Shown here: positions 43,558 through 53,245 of the stretch, in pieces
Position numbering within the stretch: the first letter of the stretch is position 1
Layout of the letters: the number at the start of each line of letters is the position of its first letter
Assembly: GCA_030374765.1 (NCBI GenBank)
Contig: JARGXX010000075.1
Span: 1,116,001 to 1,180,000 of the forward strand
Direction: 5' to 3'
DNA: 64,000 nt
From: Agarophyton chilense
Lineage: Eukaryota; Rhodophyta; Florideophyceae; Gracilariales; Gracilariaceae
The notes under the pieces: model-generated
Seen by the model: the letters and a program-made list of their open reading frames with translations, nothing else
Databases searched by the model: none
What the model was told of the DNA's origin: nothing
Position numbers and translations under genes: made by a program

Positions 43558-44796
43558 TCACCGAGAGACACGACAGTCCTCCTTTCCGCAGTTGAAGCAC
43601 ATGCAGTTTGAAGAACACGAGGGAGGAGACTCGGACTTTCTCTGGCGAGCGGTATGAGGATGACGACCGTAACGTCCATGATTATTGTAGTTCACGTTCC
43701 ACCTGGATTTGCGGAAATCAGAACGTCCTGTAGAAGGCGAAGGGTCGTGCTCCTCCCATTGCGTTTGAGCTTGTTCCAGCAAGGACAAATATTTTAAATA
43801 GCTCAATTCTTCCATGTGAGACGTGGCAGCAACATTTCGAGCCCATTCGCGACCTTTGACTACGTTTTGTAGGAATACACGCATGCTACGGTCAGATCGG
43901 TTCTCATGGTGGGCCATAGGGACGAGACGTTCTACATCACGTGCCAGGTCATACAGAGCTTGGGCTTCTGTGCGGCTCTTCGTTTCGAATTGCGAAATGT
44001 GCAACCCTTGAAGCTTCTGAGACGTGCGTTCCATCTTGGCAGGAGAGGCAAAAACTTCTCGGAACATCGCTACAACTGCTCCCCAGTTATTCTCTTTACC
44101 GTCAATATTACGGTAATAGAATTGGAGGGCCTGTCCTTGAAGCATATGATGGAGGTACATAACACGGTCCCCCGCTTTCACTCGATTCTCTACGCATAAT
44201 TTCTGGTATTGTGCCAGATAGTATTCCCAATCCTCATCCGATGTGCCAGAAAACTTATTGTCCTTGCTTCGGAACTTCATGGTGAAAATTCTGGTCGACT
44301 TGTTCTCATACTGTTCATCAGTGCGGGTGTGATTACCATTTTGCCTACCTTGATTGAAAGGCTGCTGTGCACTTTCAGTGGCCCTCGGTGACTAAACTAC
44401 GTCTTCACCACGACGTATGGCGTCGTACATAGCCATAGCACGCTTGAATTCTTCTGTTTCATCCGTACCGTAGATATACCAAAGTACTTGTCGAGGAATT
44501 AGTCTGCCGGATTCCTCAGTTGGAGAGCATTGAACGCCTTTGATTTCCAAGAAGCGGCGTAGGCATTTATAAATCTCTGGATTGCAAGCAATATCGGGGT
44601 GGACCATCTGAATGGCAGTTATGTCGTCCCTGATAGTGGCGGTCAAAGCGTTACCGGCAAGATGCGGATTCGTATCATCAGCATAAGCAGCAAATGCGGT
44701 ACGTATACCATACTGTCGATCATTGGTAGACTGAAGTAGACCAAACATTTCATAACCTGAAGTCGGTTTTACTTGATTGATTACGCTGTCAGACAT
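43558..44796 (-). pseudogene. Copia-F gag
   Basis: ATG at 44796 (MSDSVINQVKPTSGYEMFGL), only 38 bp from the 5' LTR. A TAG at 44392 interrupts it and the same frame goes on (KFRSKDNKFSGTSDEDWEYY) to 43558. The middle has the copia gag core (LHHMLQGQALQFYYRN, VVAMFREVFASPAKMERTSQ). It ends at a zinc-knuckle start, CMCFNCGKEDC, after which a frameshift or stops separate it from protease at 43096. Gag would form the particle. Confidence 0.82.
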
Positions 44797-44834
44797 TTTA
44801 AATGTGTACTCACGTAGTTACCGTTATTCCGGAA

Positions 44835-45185
44835 TGTCGATGAACACGGAGAGAGTACAATCGTATGTGCGCTATTGAGCTCCGTCTCGGGACGAAGGTG
44901 CATTCACAGGAACAGCGGTAGCAATTTGTTAGACGACAAACACAGTACAATTGTTTACATATTCGATGGCTCTTCCTTCTGTGGTCCAACAGGGCGTCGT
45001 ATCCTGTTAAGTAAGGTACCAACGGTCAGGAAGTAGCTCTGAAACAACAACAGTTTGACGTAATCGTCTGTTGTTCATTTACAAATACGTATAACAATAA
45101 CGAAACATAAAATAGAGTACAGAGTAATACATAAGACATCAACGCGCATTGTCAGTCACAGTTGCTGACACTGCTCGAACGGACA
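44835..45185 (-). repeat. 5' LTR of copia-F
   Basis: 351 bp, the direct repeat of 39691-40041, about 97 percent identical by eye. It is followed by AAGAA, the target duplication. Confidence 0.93.
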
Positions 45186-47215
45186 AAGAAATAAAGTTTG
45201 GCGATATTTTTTTTCTGAAATGTATTGAAAACACTCTTGGTTATGAACGAGCTATATTGTATCGTTTATCTTTTATTGTAGAAACCCCGGTTTGTTCGAG
45301 GCAGTTTAATTTTTTGAAGGGAATTAGAAAGCATTAAACGTGTGTACTGCTTTCAAGACACGTTCTTGCTTAGCTTTACGGTGAACAAATTCGGCCGCGG
45401 CACGTGGCGCCGTTGATGGGATGGTCGAAGGTCATTAGTTCCTGTTGTCGTTCGAAGGGTTGCTTGTCTTGGGCTCACATCTTTGTTTTAGACGGAGAAG
45501 GTTGCTCTGGGAGATTCTGAGTGGAATTCTACCTATATGTTACCGTTACTTGCCGTACGCCTTTTCTGGCTTGTGATCCTGTCTGAACTGCTCACAGCTC
45601 TGTATTTGAGGTGTGCGAAATACGGACACGTGTATTGTACTAAACTGAACTTCTCGATAAACTGAACTTCTTGACCTTTGTGAGCCGCCACAAACAGGTT
45701 CAGCTTATCGAAAATTTACCCTGTTCATTTGAAGCGTTTGAGGTATGCACTCAAACATCTGCTTTCATAATGGATTCGCAGTGGATCCACGCATGGCAAG
45801 AACGGGCCTGAGCACTACCGGATGAATGAGAGCAATGAAAGCGGGTAAACGTCGATACATTGGTCATGGACATGGCAGTGGTCGAGAAACAGTTTTGCAT
45901 GACATGGCTCGCGACGCTAAAGCACCCCTCTCTGAAACAGACCTGAGATTATAACGTCACATTTTCAGAGAAGTACAAAACATGCAGCAGTATTATGCTC
46001 ATTCGATGACGTTCAGAGCAGGTAGATAAATGCTTTCACAGTGCAACGAGGAACGCGGGAGTCATGATCGAGTTAAACGATATTGGTAGTTTGACACTGG
46101 TAAAGGAGCAATCCATGATGCTAAGGAGGGGTAGGTCTCGACAGTATTTTGCCACGAGTGCATTTATGGGTGCGTTTAGTTTGCAGTGCTTGTAGACAGC
46201 AAGTTTCTGCGGAGCACATAAACCGAACAACAGAGGAGTGCTGTCATTGTACAGCAATATTGATTTCAGAACTGCTTCCGTGTTTTACTCAGTGCAGCGT
46301 GCCTGAAACAAGACACATTAGCTCTTTTTGCAAACGCATCAGTGAATCGAAGCATTAAGACTGTGTACAGGTGGCGAACTGGCATTGAAACGCTTCCCAC
46401 TGCACGCTACGCGTTGCCTCAGGCAGGGTGCAGTCACACAGAGACAACAGTTAAGAACAGAAAGCCAGAAAACGCAAGAAGGGCCGGTATGATGGGCCAG
46501 CGAAAAGCCGAACGCGGAGTGCGAAGAGCAGACAGAGCTGTGAGAGAAGGCTCATTCACAATCATCCCGCAGATGAAGTGCAACAAGCGCAACCGCTGTT
46601 CAAAATGAAAAGAAAAGGGGGAAGATGAGTTGGGTGGTTTACTCCAATGATCTAATACCTAATATGAAAAACTGCTTCTGCGAAACAAAACTTTCCAAGT
46701 CACGATGTGATGAGCCTCCTTTCCCGACAGGCAGAGGGGGAGCGAGAGGGATGGCGGTGGCCAACTTCCAAAGAGCGGTGCGCCCGGGCGCAATTTGTGT
46801 GTGCAACAAAGAACAAACTACAACGGCAGACTTGAGTTTGAACACAAGAGCGGGCGTAGAGGGTGGGTCAGACGCTTGCGCAGAAACGGCGTACACGCGC
46901 AAAAAAAAAAGAAAAAGGGGTAGGGCGATTTGGTGGGTGGCCGGGGAGAAAGAAGGAACAAGAAAACAAAAAGGCGCAAGCGAAAACGAAGAGCGACAAA
47001 ACAAATGTGTGACGATAGGTTCGAGTCGAAGCTGCATTACTGCGCTAAGTGTATTGCGAGAAAACAGATGTACACAAAGTTAAGGCTGGTGTGCTTGTGT
47101 TATTGCGAAGGAGAAAAAGCCAGAGATAAGTTGGGCGTACAATGTAAGGCAGGGTATAAAGAGGGAGAAGAGATTTGAAGGTAACCAGCAGATGACGCAC
47201 GGATTGAGCAGTGGG
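45186..47215. other. Intergenic DNA between copia-F and the CK2 beta gene
   Basis: I find no supported gene here. Near 45640-45675 the phrase AACTGAACTTCTCGATAA occurs twice in imperfect form, which recalls the ends of pogo-type DNA transposons, but no transposase was recognised. Open frames at 46342-46608 and 46625-47083 (+) are basic, low-complexity and overlap others on the opposite strand. The last few hundred bases before 47216 probably form the 3' untranslated region of the CK2 beta gene. Confidence 0.45.
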
Positions 47216-47998
47216 TCATGAGGCCGCTCGGCGATTGGACTGGGTGGGCAGCGAAAGCGTTCTTGAGCTGTTTCGGTAGTGTCTCGAATGGGACTCGTTC
47301 CTAAACTTGCGGTCGTCAATGTGGCTGTCCTCATCGCTGCGATTGCGGCGCACTTGAACGGCGGAGCGATGGATCTTGAAGCCGTATATTCTAGGGACGT
47401 AGTGTTCGGGGTTGCGTTTGGGCACCAAGGTAGTATAAGAGTGCAAAAACATGTGCGGAAAGGTGGTGCCCCAAAAGGCACCGTCCAAGTTGTTATGATT
47501 GCGCGATCGAGGAAAGTAAAGATCCCAACAGCGCGGACAGAAGGTTTTGACGGTGGAGTTTCGCGGCACGTCACTGAGCCCGACGGGCAGCACCTGCTGG
47601 CCATGACAGAAGACGCGCGGACAGCGACCAAAGGCGCCGTTGAGAAACTTGGAGCGCATGGAGTTCATGCCATGCGCAGTGAGGATGTAGCGCGCATGGA
47701 TGAGGCCGTAGAGCGTTTCGGCGGAGACCTCGACCAGCTCTTGCTGGCGCTCGTCGAGCTCGCCGTCGGGGATGTCGACGTCGAGGATGGTGTCCAGCGC
47801 ATAGTTGTAGTAGGTGACCTGGGCGGACAGGCCTGTGAGATTAAAATCGTCGTTGATGAAGTCCTCCTCGACCTCACAGAAGAACTCGTTGCCCTTGAGC
47901 TGCGAGAACCACGAAATCCAAGTGGTGTCCTCGGACGCGCCCGAGTCGATGGAGTCACCGGAGGTGAAGCCGTCGGCGTTGGCGGTGGTCTTGGACAT
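47216..47998 (-). CDS. CKB: Casein kinase II regulatory subunit beta
   Basis: Encodes 260 residues with the full CK2 beta fold. A short Ser/Thr/Asp N-terminus is followed by [20 protein letters not shown] (residues 27-46), the FNLTGLSA block, and an acidic loop (residues 73-90, [17 protein letters not shown]). The zinc-binding dimer interface has Cys 126, 131, 154 and 157 (CPRVFC and CPRC) around [10 protein letters not shown]. Next come [15 protein letters not shown] and [10 protein letters not shown], which bind the catalytic subunit. The subunit tethers two catalytic alpha subunits into the CK2 tetramer that phosphorylates acidic Ser/Thr sites in nucleus and cytoplasm. I chose the ATG at 47998 ([10 protein letters not shown]) because the upstream open frame is low-complexity Arg/Pro sequence. 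No intron is seen and the gene looks intact. Confidence 0.95.
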   Translation of the reverse strand: MSKTTANADGFTSGDSIDSGASEDTTWISWFSQLKGNEFFCEVEEDFINDDFNLTGLSAQVTYYNYALDTILDVDIPDGELDERQQELVEVSAETLYGLIHARYILTAHGMNSMRSKFLNGAFGRCPRVFCHGQQVLPVGLSDVPRNSTVKTFCPRCWDLYFPRSRNHNNLDGAFWGTTFPHMFLHSYTTLVPKRNPEHYVPRIYGFKIHRSAVQVRRNRSDEDSHIDDRKFRNESHSRHYRNSSRTLSLPTQSNRRAAS

Positions 47999-48445
47999 GG
48001 CGCGGGGGAGGGGGCGTGAGGCGCGGGGCGGAGGGAGCAGAAAGGGGAGGGGGAGGAGGTGAAGCGATGAGGAGGAGAGGAGGGGAAGAGGGAGTGGGAA
48101 AGACGGGGCGCTTTCTCTACGAGGAGGCTGCGCGAAACATTCACTGCGCGCGCGGCGGCGCCGCAGCGCGCGGCAACGCGTCAGGGCGCGCGAGGGCTGC
48201 GGGGAGGACAGCGGCGCTTCCGCGCCGCTTGTGGCACTCACGCGCGCGCGCCCGTGATTCGCCGCGCGTGGAAGGCCAGCCACTTATTCAACGCTGCCAC
48301 GTCATAGTCGTGTACACGTACGCACCGCCCATGGTTGGCAGCGCGCACGCCACCTGGGGCGCGCTTATTAAGTGCCAAGGAATTGTTGGTGAGTATCTAG
48401 CTAGAGCTAAGTACGAAGGTACCTTCGTAGATATAGGTAGTGCTG
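47999..48445. other. CK2 beta promoter region and SEC63 3' region
   Basis: 447 bp of GC-rich spacer between two genes on the same strand. It must contain the CK2 beta promoter (upstream of 47998) and the SEC63 3' end (48445 downward). An exact 18-bp palindrome TACGAAGGTACCTTCGTA is at 48412-48429, 17 bp past the SEC63 stop. No TATA box is obvious. Confidence 0.5.
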
Positions 48446-50560
48446 TCAACTGTGTGCGGTGGCGTCACCGTGTGGCGCCGTGCTCACACCGTGTTCGTCG
48501 TCGTCAAAGTCGCCAGCCTCAGACGCCTCGTCGTCCGTCACTTCGATATACTCGTAGTCGTCGTCCGAGTCCTGTTCGCCCTCGTCCGAGCTATCTCCCC
48601 CCCCCTCCTCGTCCTCCTCGTCCTCCTCGTCCTCCTCCTCTGACGACTCGTCGTCGGTGTCAAAGTACTTGACGCTGTCCACTGACGGCGGCTCCACCTC
48701 CTTCTCCACCTTCATCTTGACCAGCTTGCTCTTCGTCGCGCCGCTGTAGCAGTCGCACACCGCCTTCACCTCCAGGCTGTACTGCCCGGCGCGCGGCGCC
48801 GCAAATCTGAATTTCACATGGAAGCGCGTCACGCGCGGGTCCTGCAGCAGCTGCTCAACCAGCTGCCTCTTCTCCGCGCGCTTGTCGTTGTGCTCTTCCG
48901 CGCCGTGCTCGTCCGCGCCGTGCTTGTGCCGCCTCTTGGGTGCGTAGCCCACGGCCATTTGCGGCGTCAGCCGCTTCACGTCGATGGGGCACTGCAGCCG
49001 TTCGTCCGCTAACCACAGCCACCACGCTTCTTCCTTCCGCGCTGTCAAGTTGGGTGTGTGCGGCGAGAACACCGAGCCGCTTCTTCTCATGACGGTTAGT
49101 TGTGCGCGAATGGTGACCGTGTCGCCTGCGTGCACAGTGCCGTCCTCCTCACCCTCCACCACCGGCTCGGTGACGTCCAGATTGGCCGACGGGAAGCGGT
49201 CGCAAAATGCCTTCACGTCCAGAAACTCATCATCACTGAACGCGCGCAGCAGGCTGCGCTGTTCGGCCATGTCCAGTTTCATAAAGTCGTAGATGGTCTT
49301 GATGTGCGGCGTGCGCGAACTGAGACAGTACCTCACCTCCTTGTCCGTGAAATGCGGAATCTGCAGGAATGGGGAGCTTTTCTCGTCCAGCGCCTGGATG
49401 AGGCTCTGTGTGAGCGTAATGGCGTTGGACATGAACAGCGTATTGCCGCGCATATGGTGCTTGTTCCACGCGGCTTGACAGTCTGGGCGCGGAAAGGCGC
49501 CGACGGTGTCGGTTAGAGCGGTGGTGAGCGGCTCCACTCTTTGTAGCATGGTGTCCCTGACGGTATGCAAGGCGGCGGGGATGGGCAGGCGCGCCAGGTA
49601 AGCAGTCATAACGATGAGGTTTTGGTAGTGGGCCGGCGTGGGCTGCACGACGGTTTTTGTCTTCCTCATGTCCGTGCAGCCCGCTCGTTTGAGGGTGTCG
49701 GTAAGCTCCTTGATAGCCGTGTCGTTTTGAGAGTTGTACATGTGGGCAAACTCCAAACTGCCGCAAAACGCGCCCAACAAGTCACGAAAGCGAGAGGTGA
49801 GCTGGAGGGTTTGGGCGTAGAGATTGATGGTTTCGGTGAGAATGTGAGGCGTGAACTGCTTGCAGCGTCGGCGCCACCACGTGCCGACGACGAGCGGGAA
49901 GACAAAGAGCAGAGCGATTAGGTAGGACAAGAGAATGAAATGGCGGCTGTGGGCAATCCATTGTGGCAGGCCGATTTCGATGATGGTGGTGAGGCGGCCG
50001 TCCGGATTGCCATACTTTTGAAAGTTTTCCTTGGCGACAGGGTCGGTAAGGGCGGCATAGGCCTTGGTGATTTTGATGAAACGCTCAGCGGCGTGAGGGT
50101 CGTTGCGATTCTTGTCTGGGTGATGCAGAACGGAGAGGCGACGGTAGGCGCGCTTGATTTGGCGCAGCGGGGTGGCGTGTTGCACGCCGAGGATTTGAAA
50201 GGGGTCAAAGGGCGGCTCAACGTGGCGATTGGCGCGGTACACATTAACGGCTGTATATACAAGTAAGAGGGTGCAGGCAAACAGAAACAAGTCGTGCAGC
50301 GAAATGCGGGAGCGACGCGGCTCAAGACGGGAGCGGTTGCGCTGGCACAGCGAACACACGCACAACTGGGTGCGGGCGCGTTGCACGGGGGTGGGGACGT
50401 GAGTTAGTCGGCGCAGCAGTTTGACGGAGCGGAAGATAAGGACGGGCAGACAGTAGAGCGCTAGCAGTGTGAGCAGGAATGATTGGAAAGCGGCGTCATC
50501 GTAGTTGAGGTTTGAGTTGTCTTTGGCGTTGTTGTTACGGTCGTTGTCGAAGGCGCCCAT
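48446..50560 (-). CDS. SEC63: Translocation protein SEC63 homologue
   Basis: 704 residues, close to yeast (663) and human (760) Sec63. Three membrane segments are visible: about 25-45 (FQSFLLTLLALYCLPVLIF), 90-108 (LFLFACTLLLVYTAVNVY) and 206-228 (FILLSYLIALLFVFPLVVGT). Between the second and third lies a lumenal J domain (117-184, FDPFQILGV to FQKYGNPDG) with the essential HPD at 147-149 that recruits BiP. The C-terminal half matches the Sec63/Brr2-type cytosolic domain, and the last 60 residues are highly acidic with a DEED-rich run, as known for the tail that binds Sec62. It drives protein translocation into the ER with Sec61 and BiP. The ATG at 50560 (MGAFDNDRNNN) is preferred over an upstream extension of Ala/Pro/Arg low complexity. 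No intron is seen. Confidence 0.93.
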   Translation of the reverse strand: MGAFDNDRNNNAKDNSNLNYDDAAFQSFLLTLLALYCLPVLIFRSVKLLRRLTHVPTPVQRARTQLCVCSLCQRNRSRLEPRRSRISLHDLFLFACTLLLVYTAVNVYRANRHVEPPFDPFQILGVQHATPLRQIKRAYRRLSVLHHPDKNRNDPHAAERFIKITKAYAALTDPVAKENFQKYGNPDGRLTTIIEIGLPQWIAHSRHFILLSYLIALLFVFPLVVGTWWRRRCKQFTPHILTETINLYAQTLQLTSRFRDLLGAFCGSLEFAHMYNSQNDTAIKELTDTLKRAGCTDMRKTKTVVQPTPAHYQNLIVMTAYLARLPIPAALHTVRDTMLQRVEPLTTALTDTVGAFPRPDCQAAWNKHHMRGNTLFMSNAITLTQSLIQALDEKSSPFLQIPHFTDKEVRYCLSSRTPHIKTIYDFMKLDMAEQRSLLRAFSDDEFLDVKAFCDRFPSANLDVTEPVVEGEEDGTVHAGDTVTIRAQLTVMRRSGSVFSPHTPNLTARKEEAWWLWLADERLQCPIDVKRLTPQMAVGYAPKRRHKHGADEHGAEEHNDKRAEKRQLVEQLLQDPRVTRFHVKFRFAAPRAGQYSLEVKAVCDCYSGATKSKLVKMKVEKEVEPPSVDSVKYFDTDDESSEEEDEEDEEDEEGGGDSSDEGEQDSDDDYEYIEVTDDEASEAGDFDDDEHGVSTAPHGDATAHS

Positions 50561-51074
50561 GGCGCGACGCAGGGGAGTTGTTGGGGAAAGGGGATGGAAG
50601 GAAGGATGAAGGATGAAGGATGAAGGAGGAAGGAGGAAGAGCGTGGGGTGGGGGGCGCGCGCGCGCGCACTTGCTATATGAGCGTTGGCGGGCAACGGAG
50701 CTTGCTGACGGGGCGCGGCGTCTGTAGGCAGATGGGCAGATTGGTGCGGTGGGCGGCGCCACCGATGCGCGATACGCGGGCGGGGTGCAAGTGCAAGTTG
50801 ACTGCTGTGTAAGCGGCATGACTGCAGTGTAAGCGGCAGCCACCGCCACGTGTGCGCGCGGTCCACGACACACAAGTGGGGGTGGTGTACGCGTATGCGA
50901 CGTGGCGATGGCTGGGGAGGGTTGGGGGGGGGGGGTGGGCATGCTGCGGGTGACGGGGTGGAGGGTGTGGGCGGCGGCGGCGGCGGTGGCGGCGGTGGCG
51001 GCGGCGGGGAGAAGAAGAAGCGCGACGCGGCGGGGGAGGTGGTGGCGCGGACGCGCGCAGAGGAGGAGGGCGCA
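50561..51074. promoter_or_regulatory. Divergent promoter region of SEC63 and CSN3
   Basis: 514 bp between two divergent start codons. It is GC-rich with a GGAAGGATGAAGGATGAAGGA direct repeat near 50600-50640, an alternating GCGCGCGCGC run at about 50657-50670, and G- and GGC-triplet runs at 50920-51010. No TATA box is evident, consistent with housekeeping promoters. The exact start sites cannot be told. Confidence 0.55.
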
Positions 51075-52712
51075 ATGGAGGCAGCCATGCACGCGGCGCT
51101 GCTTGCGCCCGCGCGGCGCGCCGCGCCCAACGACAGCCACCCGCAGCGCATCTCGTCGCTGCCGGACGCCGTCGCCGCGCTCAAGGCGCACGCGCTGCCG
51201 TCGTCGCCGTCGCCGTCGCCGCACGCCGCCGACCAAGACGCCGACGCCCAAGACGCCGACGCCCAAGACGCCGCCGCCGCGCGGCTGACGCACGTACGCG
51301 CGTCGCACGAGCTGCTGGCGCGCACGGCCGACGCCGTGGACGCGGCCGACGCGGCCAGTCTGCACGCGGCGCGCGCGCAGCTGCATCCGCGCCGCCACAC
51401 GCTGGCCTACGTCGCCACCCTACACGCGTCGTTGGCGCGATTGCGCGCGGATTCTCCCAACGTGGACGCGCTGCTCGCCGAGTTGCGCGCGTTGGTGGCC
51501 AATGCGCCGCGCGGCGCCGCGCTGCACGCCGCCCCGCGTTGGGTCGGTGCCTGTCGTCACGCCGCGCGCGTCGTGCTGCAGGCGCGTCATGCCGCCCGCG
51601 CGCTGGCGTTGGTGCGAACGTTGCGCGCCGCCGCCGACCACCTGGCCACTGCGCCCGATGTCATCGTGCCGTTGCACGTAGACTTTTTGGCCGTGTGCTT
51701 GCAGGCAAAGTGCTATGCGCTGGCTGCGCGTTGGTTGCGACGTTGCTCGCGCCTACGTCCCGATGGTGCCACCGCCGTTAGCGCCACCGACGTTCACCTG
51801 CTCTTTCACTACGCCGCCGTCGTGTTTGTGGGCGTCAAGGACTACCCCGCCGCCCTGCACAGCTGTCGTCTAGCGCTGGCCGTGCCTGCGCCGGCCCCCG
51901 GCCCCTTTCTTCGCGTCGCCGTGGCCACCTTTCGCTACTACGTGCTGTTGCATCTTCTGGTGGCCGCCCGATCGCCGCCGCCCTTCAACTTTTGTTCGTA
52001 TGCGCTGCCGCTTCTGCGCAACCGCGCCTCCGAGTATGTGCAACTGGCCACCGCGTTTGAGCGCATGGACGCCGCCCACATGCGCACCGTCTTTGAATCG
52101 CATCGCGCGGCGTTTGAGGCACACGCCACGTTGGGTGTGGTCAAACAGGTCATGCAAACGTTCACCGACGCTTTGGTGCATCGTCTTACCAATTCTTACG
52201 TCACCATTAAGCTACAGCACGTGGCCGCGCGCGTGGCCGCGTGCCACGACCAGCCCGACGCGCACGACGTGCTTCTGCGCATGATTCAGCGTGGCACCTT
52301 GTGTGCACGTATTGACGATCGCAAACGCGTGCTACGTCTGTTGCATGAGGTAATCACGCATGCATCGTGCTGGCAACAGCAACAGCTACTACAACTTCAT
52401 CCACAGCATCATCATCATCATCATCTTGTTGTTCTTCAAGTGCAACAGCAACAGCTGCAACAGAGCGTACAGGTTTTGCAACGCGTGGAGATGTTTCGCC
52501 AACATGTACGCACTGACCCTGCGTACGTGGGCAAGATGCTTGGCGGAAGCAGCAGCCGCAATGCTGGCGGTGGGAGCAGCGCGCGCGCGACTCGACGTAC
52601 GGCGGGTGCTTCCGGTTCATCGTCGTCGTCGTCTTCGGCAGCCACAGCGGCTGCAGCGGCGGCTCGTCGCGCTTCCGACGTTGACATGTTGAGGTTGAGT
52701 GGTAGAGCTTGA
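51075..52712 (+). CDS. CSN3: COP9 signalosome subunit 3
   Basis: 545 residues from ATG 51075 (MEAAMHAALLAPARR). The N-terminus is Ala-rich with a DADAQDADAQD repeat. A helical-repeat region follows, and residues 239-300 (DVHLLFHYAAVVFVGVKDYP, then AALHSCRLALAVPAP) match the CSN3 signature LLYYYYGG..GLKNFERAL..A...PA. The PCI domain spans about 320-430 (YVQLATAFERMDAAHMRTVF, LGVVKQVMQTFTDALVHRLT, ending LLRMIQRGTLCARIDDRKR). A His/Gln-rich insert (433-470) precedes the conserved tail motif DPAYVGKML. CSN3 is part of the eight-subunit complex that removes Nedd8 from cullin ubiquitin ligases. The related proteasome subunit Rpn3 fits less well in the region before the PCI domain. No intron is seen. 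It converges on eL42 with a 90-bp gap. Confidence 0.78.
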   Translation: MEAAMHAALLAPARRAAPNDSHPQRISSLPDAVAALKAHALPSSPSPSPHAADQDADAQDADAQDAAAARLTHVRASHELLARTADAVDAADAASLHAARAQLHPRRHTLAYVATLHASLARLRADSPNVDALLAELRALVANAPRGAALHAAPRWVGACRHAARVVLQARHAARALALVRTLRAAADHLATAPDVIVPLHVDFLAVCLQAKCYALAARWLRRCSRLRPDGATAVSATDVHLLFHYAAVVFVGVKDYPAALHSCRLALAVPAPAPGPFLRVAVATFRYYVLLHLLVAARSPPPFNFCSYALPLLRNRASEYVQLATAFERMDAAHMRTVFESHRAAFEAHATLGVVKQVMQTFTDALVHRLTNSYVTIKLQHVAARVAACHDQPDAHDVLLRMIQRGTLCARIDDRKRVLRLLHEVITHASCWQQQQLLQLHPQHHHHHHLVVLQVQQQQLQQSVQVLQRVEMFRQHVRTDPAYVGKMLGGSSSRNAGGGSSARATRRTAGASGSSSSSSSAATAAAAAARRASDVDMLRLSGRA

Positions 52713-52730
52713 AAAGTATAGCACAAGAGT

Positions 52731-52736
52731 AATAAA
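52731..52736 (+). terminator. Polyadenylation signal of CSN3
   Basis: AATAAA stands 19 bp after the CSN3 stop, in a run of A. It is the only such signal in the 90-bp space between the convergent genes. Confidence 0.5.
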
Positions 52737-52761
52737 AAAAAAAGGCCTAAGCATAGTGGGG

Positions 52762-52794
52762 AAACAAACAAACAAACAAACAAACAAACAAAAA
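52762..52794. repeat. AAAC microsatellite
   Basis: About eight tandem AAAC units between the 3' ends of CSN3 and the eL42 gene. Confidence 0.9.
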
Positions 52795-52802
52795 GTTGTG
52801 TT

Positions 52803-53245
52803 TTAGTAGGTGGCTACGCCCTTGGTCTTCTTCTGATCGCCCAACTCAAAGTGCTTGCAGCGCTTGATGACGCGCTGTTGCTTGAAGCCGCACTGCGTGC
52901 ACTCGAGGCGCAGCACGATCTTCTTGGTGGTCTTGGCCTTCTTGTGGAACACGGGCTTGGTCTGTCCGCCAAATCCGGCCTGCTTGCGGTCGTAGCGACG
53001 CTTTCCCTGCGCGTAGAGCGAGTCTTTTCCTTTCTTGTATTGCGTCACCTTGTGCAGCGTGTGCTTCTTGCAGGACGCGCCGATGCACAGCGTCTTGCGC
53101 GACTTGGGGACGACCACCTGCGAAGCGCGCGTTTAATGTGCAACACACGGACACGGGAGCGGTTAGCGCGCGTGGCGGCGCGAGCGTGGATGGGGACGGG
53201 GACGGGGACGGGGACGGGAACGGGGACGAGAGCGTGGCGTACCAT
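52803..53245 (-). CDS. RPL44: 60S ribosomal protein eL42 (L36a/L44), two exons
   Basis: Exon 2 (53117-52803) encodes all but the first Met. It shows [40 protein letters not shown] and [20 protein letters not shown], then [14 protein letters not shown], the typical eL42 sequence with the four zinc-binding Cys. The start is supplied by a three-base coding exon: ATG at 53245-53243, directly followed by GTACGC (5' splice site at 53242). The 3' site is CGCAG at 53118, giving [10 protein letters not shown], which matches the universal MV.VPK start. The product has 105 residues, the family's usual length. It sits at the E site of the large ribosomal subunit. The sequence resembles plant eL42 more than animal. 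The gene is divergent from the unknown gene at 53624 and looks intact. Confidence 0.95.
53118..53242 (-). other. Intron of the eL42 gene
   Basis: 125 nt with GT at the 5' end and CAG at the 3' end, placed exactly after the initiator ATG. It contains five or six tandem GTCCCC units (about 53190-53230). It is the only intron I can support in the gene island. Confidence 0.85.

Larger units (their letters stand above)
39691..45185 (-). mobile_element. Full-length Ty1/copia element (copia-F)
   Basis: A 5495-bp element with two 351-bp LTRs and a perfect 5-bp target duplication AAGAA (39686-39690 and 45186-45190). The order on - is LTR, gag, protease, integrase, RT, RNase H, LTR, which is Ty1/copia. 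It is unrelated in sequence to the copia element at 10825. By eye the two LTRs differ at about 10 of 351 positions, so it is the youngest complete element in the window, although its genes carry a few stops. Confidence 0.95.

Noticed and set aside
45630-45710. pogo/Tigger-type transposon end
   Set aside because: Only a short duplicated phrase (AACTGAACTTCTCGATAA) supports it. No transposase motif or partner repeat was found.
46625-47083. 152-codon + strand frame downstream of CK2 beta
   Set aside because: It is Lys/Arg/Gly-rich low complexity in what is probably the CK2 beta 3' region, with an equally long frame on the other strand.
47279-48019. 246-codon + strand frame opposite CK2 beta
   Set aside because: It is the mirror of the CK2 beta coding sequence, with no motif of its own.
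50850-51074. N-terminal extension of CSN3 upstream of 51075
   Set aside because: It is made of Gly runs from G-rich repeats and continues into the divergent promoter. The ATG at 51075 gives a protein consistent with the family.
50561-51400. N-terminal extension of SEC63 and other Arg/Ala/Pro-rich frames opposite CSN3
   Set aside because: GC-rich composition keeps several frames open. The ATG at 50560 starts just before the first membrane segment, as expected for Sec63.
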